Shown here: positions 1 through 3,624 of the stretch, one piece after another
Numbering within the stretch: the first letter of the stretch is position 1
Layout: every line of letters begins with the position of its first letter
Source: Candidatus Aenigmatarchaeota archaeon
GTDB taxonomy: Archaea > Aenigmatarchaeota > Aenigmatarchaeia > GW2011-AR5
Assembly (NCBI GenBank): GCA_016198645.1
Contig: JACQIE010000089.1
Span: 1 to 5,341 of the forward strand
Length of the DNA: 5,341 nucleotides
Reading direction: 5' to 3'
The notes under the pieces: model-generated
Told to the model about the DNA's origin: nothing
Databases searched by the model: none
Seen by the model: the letters and a program-made list of their open reading frames with translations, nothing else
Translations under genes and position numbers: made by a program

Positions 1-113
1 AAGACGTCGGGCAGACCGCCCTTAACATAGAGCAGATATGCAGGATAAGCGGCAAGGACAGGAGAATATTCAATGACGGCATATATATAACTTCAAAGGG
101 GGCGGGAGAATGA
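1..113 (+). CDS. rpl6: 50S ribosomal protein uL6 (L6), C-terminal end only (5' partial)
   Basis: This is the tail of the large-subunit protein uL6, which binds 23S rRNA near the sarcin-ricin loop and the elongation-factor site. The reading frame enters at base 3 and gives 36 codons before TGA at 111-113. The visible peptide contains [15 protein letters not shown] followed by a [13 protein letters not shown] stretch, which matches the conserved C-terminus of archaeal L6 (DVGQTAANIEQ... R.FQDGIYI). The stop overlaps the next start as ATGA (ATG 110-112, TGA 111-113), so eL32 translation is probably coupled to it. The N-terminal bulk of the protein lies outside the window. The assignment rests on the peptide match and on operon position. 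Confidence 0.93.
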   Translation, partial: DVGQTALNIEQICRISGKDRRIFNDGIYITSKGAGE

Positions 114-517
114 GCAAGAAATTCAAAAGCCAGGATTTCCGCCGCTTCAAGCGAATCGGCACCAAATGGCGCATGCCTCAGGGCAGCCAGAGCAAGCTGC
201 GCATAGGGAAGAAAGCTGCAGGAATAAAGCCGAATGTCGGATACAGGACGCCGAAAGCAGTTCGTTACACGGTGAACGGCAAAAAGGTTGCGGATGTCTT
301 CAATGCAAATCTTTCAGGAGTCGAGAAAGGCGCTGCCATACGGATAGCTTCTTCAGTGGGAAAAAAGAAGCTGCTGCAGATAGAGAGCGAAGCGAAAAAA
401 CTCGGGATAGAGATACTCAACAGGGGAAAAATCACAAGGCTCATGAAGTCAATAAAGGATAAAAAGAAAGCGGAGAAAGCTACGCCGCCGAAAGATGCCA
501 AGGCGGAAAAGAAGTGA
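110..517 (+). CDS. rpl32e: 50S ribosomal protein eL32 (L32e)
   Basis: eL32 is a large-subunit protein found only in archaea and eukaryotes; it binds 23S rRNA. The 135-aa product begins [17 protein letters not shown], with the family's basic N-terminus (F.R.D..R.KR.G.KWR.P.G.QSK.R) at about residues 7-31. It continues with the diagnostic GYR(S/T)P..VR block (about 44-52) and [15 protein letters not shown]...[10 protein letters not shown] (about 78-104). The last 20-25 residues are a low-complexity Lys/Ala tail. ATG 110 is chosen because it overlaps the uL6 stop and gives the usual N-terminus. A purine-rich AAAGGGGG tract lies 7 nt upstream as a possible ribosome binding site. It sits between uL6 and eL19, as in other archaeal spc operons. 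Confidence 0.96.
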   Translation: MSKKFKSQDFRRFKRIGTKWRMPQGSQSKLRIGKKAAGIKPNVGYRTPKAVRYTVNGKKVADVFNANLSGVEKGAAIRIASSVGKKKLLQIESEAKKLGIEILNRGKITRLMKSIKDKKKAEKATPPKDAKAEKK

Positions 518-521
518 TGCG

Positions 522-677
522 ATGTTCATAAAATTTGCAAATGACAAGTGCCCGATATGCGGGAACGGCGGCAACGCAATAGCCGAAAGGCTGTTCAAAT
601 GCGGGCGTTGTGACGTGGCTTATGACAGGTTCAGCATATTCGGCGAGCCGCGCGGCGACGGGGAGCATTGGAGCTGA
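522..677 (+). CDS. small zinc-ribbon protein, unassigned, inserted in the ribosomal operon
   Basis: This 51-aa protein has two CxxC knuckles, C10-P-I-C13 and C27-G-R-C30, separated by 13 residues. That is a treble-clef or zinc-ribbon pattern likely to bind one Zn2+. A polar tail with GEP, GDGEHWS and one His follows. It starts 4 nt after the eL32 stop, and its stop (675-677) ends 2 nt before eL19, so it is co-transcribed and probably translated in step with ribosomal proteins. All four Ile codons are ATA, matching the neighbours, which supports real coding. The standard archaeal spc operon has no gene here. Knuckle spacing is close to that of the ribosomal zinc ribbons eS31 (S27ae) and eL43 (L37ae), but I cannot show homology. 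ATG 522 is preferred to in-frame ATG 495, which would overlap eL32 by 23 nt; the bases GTGAT just upstream resemble part of an archaeal Shine-Dalgarno site. Confidence 0.78.
   Translation: MFIKFANDKCPICGNGGNAIAERLFKCGRCDVAYDRFSIFGEPRGDGEHWS
670..673 (+). promoter_or_regulatory. Shine-Dalgarno GGAG for eL19
   Basis: GGAG lies 6 nt upstream of ATG 680, inside the last codons of the zinc-ribbon gene. It supports ATG 680 over the in-frame TTG at 668, with which it overlaps. Confidence 0.6.
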
Positions 678-679
678 CT

Positions 680-1138
680 ATGACGCTTTTATCGCAGAAA
701 AAAATGGCAACACGCATATTGAAGTGCGGGATGAGCCGCGTATGGATAGACCCGGCGAGGAATAAAGACGCGGAAGAAGCGATAACAGCTGCGGATATAA
801 GGAAGCTGTGTGAAACAGGTGTGATAAAGGCAAGAAAAGAGAAGGGCAACAGCTCCGGGCGCAAGCACGACGCAGCAGCACAGAGGCGAAAGGGAAGGCG
901 GAAAGGGCCCGGCTCAAGGAAGGGGAAGGCAACCGCTTCCGTGCCAAGAAAAGAAGCATGGATGAGAACCATACGCGCCCTGAGAAGCAAGCTCCGTGAA
1001 ATAAGGCCGCGCATGGAACGGAAAGATTTCCGCCTCGTTTACAGGAAAGCGGGCAGCGGATTTTTCCGAAGCCGCGCGCACATGATGGTATTCATAGAGA
1101 GAAACAAGATGATAAAAAATGATGAAAAGAAGGCGTGA
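680..1138 (+). CDS. rpl19e: 50S ribosomal protein eL19 (L19e)
   Basis: eL19 is an archaeal/eukaryotic large-subunit protein with a globular N-terminal part and long basic helices that run over 23S rRNA. The 152-aa product opens MTLLSQKKMATRILKCG, which aligns without gaps to the usual M.L.(T/S)Q.R.AA.IL.CG start, so ATG 680 is chosen over TTG 668. VWIDP is at 21-25, the linker AITAADIRKL...GVIKA at about 34-51, the very basic RRKGRRKGPGSRKGK at 69-83, and WMRTIRALR at 94-102. The C-terminal helix (FRLVYRKAGSGFFRSRAHM) is complete. The end overlaps the uL18 start by 20 nt. There is no sign of damage, and the length is normal for archaea. Confidence 0.96.
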   Translation: MTLLSQKKMATRILKCGMSRVWIDPARNKDAEEAITAADIRKLCETGVIKARKEKGNSSGRKHDAAAQRRKGRRKGPGSRKGKATASVPRKEAWMRTIRALRSKLREIRPRMERKDFRLVYRKAGSGFFRSRAHMMVFIERNKMIKNDEKKA

Positions 1139-1676
1139 ACAGAAAACGGATTATGCCCAGAGGCTGGCGCTGCTCAAGGGCGGAAAGAACCGTATTGTGG
1201 TGCGAAAGAGCAACAACCGGATGCTTATCCAGATAGTGGAATTCGCGGCAGACGGCGACAAAACGCTGGCAAGTGCTAACTCTCTCGAGCTTGCAAAGCT
1301 CGGATGGAAAGGGCACTCGGGCAATATGCCGTCGGCTTACCTGACCGGGCTGCTTATGGGCAGGAAAGCCCTGCAAAAAGGCATAAAGAGCGCGGTCGTG
1401 GACATAGGCACGCAATATTCACATGCAAGCGGGGTTCTATATGCGGCGGTGAAAGGCGCCAAGGACGCCGGCATGGAGATACCCGTTTCTGCGGCGCCGG
1501 ACGAGGAAAGAATAAAGGGGGCGCATATCGCGCGCTATGCGGCGGAGCTCAAAAAAAGCGGCAAAGCCAGATACGAGAGGCAGTTTTCCGCGATGCTCAA
1601 AAAAGGAATTGCGCCGGAAGACGTGCCTAAAAACTTCGAAGAAGTAAAGACATCTATAATGAGGTCACAAGCATGA
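1119..1676 (+). CDS. rpl18: 50S ribosomal protein uL18 (L18)
   Basis: uL18 binds 5S rRNA and, with uL5, anchors the central protuberance of the large subunit. The 185-aa protein begins MMKRRREQKTDYAQRLALLK, matching the archaeal (M)RRRREGKTDY..RL.LLKS motif. It continues with PR(I/L)VVRKSN (about 24-33), the highly conserved GNMPSAYLTGLLMGRKA (about 68-84) and VVDIGTQ (about 93-99). GAHIARYA...L (about 134-143) and a helical tail with PE(D/H)VPKNFEEVK follow. The start is ATG 1119 or the adjacent ATG 1122; both lie inside eL19 and no clear Shine-Dalgarno site precedes them, so translational coupling to eL19 is likely. The stop overlaps uS5 as ATGA. Length is typical of archaea. Confidence 0.96.
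   Translation: MMKRRREQKTDYAQRLALLKGGKNRIVVRKSNNRMLIQIVEFAADGDKTLASANSLELAKLGWKGHSGNMPSAYLTGLLMGRKALQKGIKSAVVDIGTQYSHASGVLYAAVKGAKDAGMEIPVSAAPDEERIKGAHIARYAAELKKSGKARYERQFSAMLKKGIAPEDVPKNFEEVKTSIMRSQA
1661..1665 (+). promoter_or_regulatory. Shine-Dalgarno GAGGT for uS5
   Basis: GAGGT, 7 nt before ATG 1673 and inside the uL18 coding end, matches the core of the archaeal GGAGGTGA consensus. It is the best Shine-Dalgarno site in the window and fixes the uS5 start. Confidence 0.65.
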
Positions 1677-2323
1677 CGGATAACGAAAACTGGATTCCGA
1701 AAACGGCGCTGGGGAAAAAGGTCATGAGCGGCGAGATAGCCACCATGGACGACGTATTCGCATCGGGAAAAATAATAAAGGAACGGGAGATAGTTGACAA
1801 GCTCCTGCCGACGTTGAGCAACGAACTCATATTCATAGGCGGCTCTTCAGGGAAGGGAGGCGGAAAAAGGCTGACGCCCACTAAAAGAACGACAAGAATG
1901 CACATGAGCGGAAGGCGCTATACCATCTCTTCGCTTGCTTGCATAGGCAACAAGGACGGATATATAGGGCTGGGCTCGGCGTCTTCGCAGGACAACAGGA
2001 CAGCGGCTTTCAAAGCTACGGAGAACGCCAAGCTGAACATGATACCCGTTTCGAGAGGATGCGGCTCGTGGGAATGCTCGTGCGGGCAGCCCCACTCTAT
2101 ACCGATGGAGACAGAAGGCAGGCACGGCTCGGTGCGCGTGAAACTCATGCCTGCGCCAAAGGGAATAGGGCTGTGCATAAACAATGAGGCAAAGAAAATA
2201 ATGAGGCTCGCGGGAATAAAGGACATATGGGCAAAAAGCTACGGGCACACGTCAAGCCACATAAATTACGCTTACGCCATTTTTGACGCGCTGAAAAAAA
2301 TGAACGTTTATAAAGGTAAATAA
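1673..2323 (+). CDS. rps5: 30S ribosomal protein uS5 (S5)
   Basis: uS5 is a small-subunit protein at the mRNA entry and decoding-fidelity region. The 216-aa product has WIPKTALGKKVMSGEI at 7-22, an archaeal/eukaryotic N-terminal extension. The double-stranded-RNA-binding-like S5 domain includes SGRRYTISSLACIGNKDGYIGLG (about 79-101), and the signature SRGCGSWECSCGQPHSIP lies at 127-144. The C-terminal domain has VRVKLMPAPKGIGL (about 154-167) and AGIKDIWAKSYGHT (about 180-193). Cysteines 130, 135 and 137 fall in the conserved GCGSWEC.CG loop. Relative to the common archaeal form there appears to be a Gly/Lys-rich insertion (GKGGGKRLTPTKRTTRM, about 60-76) before the SGRR segment. It is coupled to uL18 by ATGA and is followed after 1 nt by uL30. 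Confidence 0.96.
   Translation: MTDNENWIPKTALGKKVMSGEIATMDDVFASGKIIKEREIVDKLLPTLSNELIFIGGSSGKGGGKRLTPTKRTTRMHMSGRRYTISSLACIGNKDGYIGLGSASSQDNRTAAFKATENAKLNMIPVSRGCGSWECSCGQPHSIPMETEGRHGSVRVKLMPAPKGIGLCINNEAKKIMRLAGIKDIWAKSYGHTSSHINYAYAIFDALKKMNVYKGK
2314..2317 (+). promoter_or_regulatory. possible Shine-Dalgarno AGGT for uL30
   Basis: AGGT lies 7 nt before ATG 2325 within the last uS5 codons. It is a short match to GGAGGTGA; spacing is appropriate but the match is weak. Confidence 0.4.
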
Positions 2324-2324
2324 T

Positions 2325-2681
2325 ATGCGTGCTGTTGATAGACCAATGAAGCCCGGCAATATGCTGGCGGCTATACGGTTACGGGGGAGCGCTTCAACGA
2401 GAAGAGGCATCGAAGACACGCTGAAGATACTGGGAATGGGCAAGATGAACTCCACGGTTGTCGTAGAAGACACACCCACGATAAGGGGAATGATGCTCAA
2501 AGCAGGCGACTATTTGACGTGGGGCGAGGCAACGGAAGAGACGAAGAAGATTGTTGACGGGCTAAGGCGCGGGCTCAAGCCGGCGAAAGGCGGAATAAAG
2601 GGCATACGCGGCAGGTATCCGAAAGGGGAGATGGGTTACCGCGGCGAGAAAATAAACGAGCTCATAAAGAGGATGGTATAA
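2325..2681 (+). CDS. rpl30: 50S ribosomal protein uL30 (L30), shortened archaeal form
   Basis: uL30 is a large-subunit protein on 23S rRNA. This 118-aa product has the archaeal/eukaryotic (L7/L30e-like) layout: LAAIRLRGS...RRGIEDTLKILGM (about 14-38), then STVVVEDTPTIRGMMLKAGDYLTWGE (about 43-68). The hallmark C-terminal block GGIKGIR...KGEMGYRGEKINELIKRM (about 89-117) completes it. Between the WGE motif and the GGIKG block there are only about 20 residues, where most archaeal homologues (about 150 aa) carry about 50 more-or-less helical residues. The middle arm therefore looks deleted while both ends are intact and in frame. ATG 2325 is used; ATG 2346 and 2361 are alternative starts. The stop overlaps a following ATG as TAATG. 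Confidence 0.93.
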   Translation: MRAVDRPMKPGNMLAAIRLRGSASTRRGIEDTLKILGMGKMNSTVVVEDTPTIRGMMLKAGDYLTWGEATEETKKIVDGLRRGLKPAKGGIKGIRGRYPKGEMGYRGEKINELIKRMV

Positions 2682-2737
2682 TGCGTAATCGTATAATATG
2701 GCACCGACTTGCGGATGAAATGAGCGAGAAGCAGTAA
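2681..2737 (+). CDS. possible 18-codon small ORF in the uL30-uL15 spacer
   Basis: The ATG shares a base with the uL30 stop (TAATG at 2679-2683) and reads MRNRIIWHRLADEMSEKQ to TAA 2735-2737. Both Ile codons are ATA, like the neighbours. I do not recognise it. It could be a coupled small peptide, a remnant, or chance, because most of it lies in the first unit of a decayed tandem repeat. Confidence is low; only the frame and the stop-start junction support it. Confidence 0.2.
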   Translation: MRNRIIWHRLADEMSEKQ

Positions 2738-2782
2738 CGTATAATATGGGATACGACGCGATGGGAACCGACGCACAGCAGT
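2690..2782 (+). repeat. decayed tandem duplication, two units of about 46 nt
   Basis: Unit 1 (2690-2735) and unit 2 (2738-2782) both begin with the identical 12-mer CGTATAATATGG (2690-2701 and 2738-2749) and both end with GCAGT. Between these, GAC, GCG, ATG and AA blocks recur in the same order with small indels. Each unit is also preceded by GTAA. This is read directly from the sequence; the interpretation as an old tandem duplication is an inference. It lies in the only long gap among the uL6-uL15 genes. Confidence 0.55.
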
Positions 2783-2823
2783 GCGTCAATTCGCTTCGAG
2801 AATGCGGGGTATGGGGATTATAA
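2746..2823 (+). CDS. possible 25-codon small ORF ending at the uL15 start
   Basis: The ORF begins MGYDAMGTDAQQ and has two Cys (codons 13 and 20) and one Trp near its end. Its TAA (2821-2823) shares a base with the uL15 ATG 2823 as TAATG, the same type of junction as uL30 to the preceding small ORF. It starts inside the conserved 12-mer of repeat unit 2 and reads through the 2770-2787 hairpin. It may be a leader that couples uL15 translation, or simply spacer sequence. I do not recognise the peptide and there is no clear ribosome binding site. Confidence 0.22.
   Translation: MGYDAMGTDAQQCVNSLRECGVWGL
2770..2787. repeat. perfect 7-bp hairpin GACGCAC-AGCA-GTGCGTC
   Basis: GACGCAC (2770-2776) and GTGCGTC (2781-2787) are exact reverse complements around the loop AGCA. 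It lies 35 nt before the uL15 start. The same 7-bp stem recurs after secY (5169-5185) with a GAA loop, and both copies are followed by similar bases (GTGCGTCA, then GCTTC 4 nt later). No T-tract follows here, so a terminator is unlikely. A dispersed element or a protein/RNA-binding structure is possible. Confidence 0.6.
2813..2816 (+). promoter_or_regulatory. possible Shine-Dalgarno GGGG for uL15
   Basis: A GGGGAT tract begins 10 nt before ATG 2823, leaving 6 nt after GGGG. The match to the anti-Shine-Dalgarno is partial, but the position favours ATG 2823 over the upstream in-frame GTG 2781, ATG 2802 and ATG 2811. Confidence 0.35.
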
Positions 2824-3218
2824 TGGTAAGCGACAGGACAAACAAAATGCGCGGGCGAAAGACGCGCGGCTATGGAGCAAAGAAGGAGCACCGAGGCAAG
2901 GGAAGCGCCGGAGGCAAGGGATGGGGCGGTTCGTCTAAGCATAACCGCTCTTACGTCTATGCGTACGAGCCGGAGCACTTCGGCAAGCGCGGTTTTACCT
3001 CCCTACATAAAAGGAACGTCATCGTGAACGTGGGAGACCTGGAAAAAATTGGCGGCACGGACATAAATCTGACTGAGAACGGCGTGGACAAGCTTTTGGG
3101 CAAGGGCGAAATAAAGAAAGCCGTCAAGGTCACTGTTGTGTTTTGTTCTGCTTCTGCGAAAGAGAAAATAGAAAAGGCAGGCGGGACTGTCACGGTTAGC
3201 AGCGAGACGAAAAAATAA
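2823..3218 (+). CDS. rpl15: 50S ribosomal protein uL15 (L15)
   Basis: uL15 is an early-assembling large-subunit protein whose Gly-rich N-terminal extension threads into 23S rRNA. From ATG 2823 the product is 131 aa. It has MRGRKTRGYGAKKEHRGKGS (about 9-28) followed by AGGKGWGGSSKHNRS, the usual R(G/S)(S/K)RT.G.G...HRG.G..GG.G pattern. EPEHFGKRGF is at about 49-58 and NVGDLEKI at about 69-76. A C-terminal Rossmann-like part with VKVTVVFCSASAKEKIEKAGGTV (about 101-123) ends in a Lys tail. The frame stays open upstream to GTG 2781, adding 14 residues unlike the family; ATG 2823 gives the normal N-terminus. It is unusual in being separated from uL30 by 141 nt. Confidence 0.95.
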   Translation: MVSDRTNKMRGRKTRGYGAKKEHRGKGSAGGKGWGGSSKHNRSYVYAYEPEHFGKRGFTSLHKRNVIVNVGDLEKIGGTDINLTENGVDKLLGKGEIKKAVKVTVVFCSASAKEKIEKAGGTVTVSSETKK

Positions 3219-3229
3219 AAAGATTAAAC

Positions 3230-3247
3230 ATATTTCATTCTTTATCT
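3230..3247 (+). terminator. T-rich stretch after uL15, possible archaeal terminator
   Basis: ATATTTCATTCTTTATCT lies 12 nt after the uL15 stop and is rich in T. Archaeal RNA polymerase often ends transcripts at T-rich tracts without a hairpin. Together with promoter-like boxes further on, it could separate the ribosomal block from the secY block. It is a weak signal, because the T runs are short. Confidence 0.3.
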
Positions 3248-3313
3248 CCATTCAATAGAATGATAGTCATGTGCGACGCCAAGAGTTTGGCCCATGAGCA
3301 TGGCGTGTAACGG

Positions 3314-3321
3314 TTAAAAAG
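3314..3321 (+). promoter_or_regulatory. possible TATA box for the 78-aa gene
   Basis: TTAAAAAG is centred about 25 nt before ATG 3342. In archaea transcription starts about 22-27 nt after the TATA box, which would put the start at or just before the ATG, giving a leaderless mRNA. No Shine-Dalgarno site is seen before this ATG, which fits. A second AT run, TTTTATA, directly abuts the ATG. Confidence 0.35.
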
Positions 3322-3341
3322 TTTTCTGCGATGGTTTTATA

Positions 3342-3578
3342 ATGCCGCAATCTTACGTCTTTGTTCCGATAGAAGAAGCGGAAAGAGCTGGTTTGGCCCG
3401 GAATCAGGCGATAAGCGTCTACGCACTTGACGGCTACAAACTCCAAGGAGTGCGCGGGTTCCCTTTCACTCCTACTGCCAACGGTGACGCGTTTCGCACT
3501 TCCGGTGACGCGGATATATGCAGTGAGATGTCGGGAAATCCTGCTTTCATAAGAATAGTCGTGTATAGCGGCAACTGA
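3342..3578 (+). CDS. 78-aa protein of unknown function between uL15 and SecY
   Basis: I do not recognise this protein. It begins MPQSYVFVPIEEAERAGLA and contains a likely short helix (EEAERAGLARN, about 11-21), then a beta-like VYALDGYKLQGVRGF (about 26-40). A Pro/Thr/Gly/Asp-rich middle follows, and it ends with FIRIVVYSGN. It has one Cys (about residue 60), no membrane segment and no signal peptide, and it is acidic to neutral, unlike the basic ribosomal proteins around it. All five Ile codons are ATA, the window's preferred codon, which argues for real coding. ATG 3342 has no Shine-Dalgarno site. The stop (3576-3578) is 46 nt before secY. Archaeal spc operons normally go straight from uL15 to secY, so this is a lineage-specific insertion; a link to the translocon is only a guess from position. 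Confidence 0.6.
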   Translation: MPQSYVFVPIEEAERAGLARNQAISVYALDGYKLQGVRGFPFTPTANGDAFRTSGDADICSEMSGNPAFIRIVVYSGN

Positions 3579-3590
3579 CTTTTAATCCTT

Positions 3591-3600
3591 ATTTAAAAAT
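3591..3600 (+). promoter_or_regulatory. possible TATA box for secY
   Basis: ATTTAAAAAT is centred about 29 nt before the secY ATG 3625, and the region just upstream is also AT-rich (TTTTAATCCTT). By archaeal spacing, transcription would start within a few bases of the ATG. AGGA at 3610-3613 lies 11 nt from the ATG, a poor Shine-Dalgarno distance. secY could therefore have its own, nearly leaderless transcript. Confidence 0.45.
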
Positions 3601-3624
3601 AGTTCCCAAAGGAATTCTGATACG

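Larger units (their letters stand above)
3219..3341 (+). other. uL15 to unknown-gene spacer with nested inverted repeats
   Basis: This 123-nt non-coding spacer is AT-rich at first and then GC-richer. Directly visible inverted repeats are CATTC-AATA-GAATG (3249-3262), GCCAA-GAGT-TTGGC (3278-3291), CCATG-AG-CATGG (3292-3303), and an enclosing ACGCCA/TGGCGT pair (3276-3281 with 3301-3306). A 16-codon frame, MIVMCDAKSLAHEHGV, runs from ATG 3260 to TAA 3308-3310 through these repeats; I give it little weight as a gene. The end of the spacer holds a promoter-like box. Confidence 0.45.

Noticed and set aside
166..462. 98-codon frame in another phase over eL32
   Set aside because: It overlaps eL32 completely, has no recognisable domain and has compositional bias typical of an out-of-frame read.
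495..521. Upstream ATG 495 for the zinc-ribbon protein
   Set aside because: It would add nine mostly basic or polar residues copied from the eL32 tail region and overlap eL32 by 23 nt; ATG 522 gives a compact junction like the others.
668..679. TTG 668 as the eL19 start
   Set aside because: ATG 680 aligns exactly with the family N-terminus and has GGAG at the right distance; TTG 668 overlaps that site.
2708..2740. C/D-box guide RNA suggested by GGATGAAATGAG
   Set aside because: No proper RUGAUGA C box and no CUGA D box at suitable spacing.
2690..2782. CRISPR-like repeats in the uL30-uL15 spacer
   Set aside because: Only two units, diverged internally, with no spacers and no cas genes.
2781..2822. 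GTG 2781 (or ATG 2802/2811) as the uL15 start
   Set aside because: The added residues do not resemble uL15 N-termini and begin inside the hairpin arm; ATG 2823 gives the usual distance to the RT.G.G motif.
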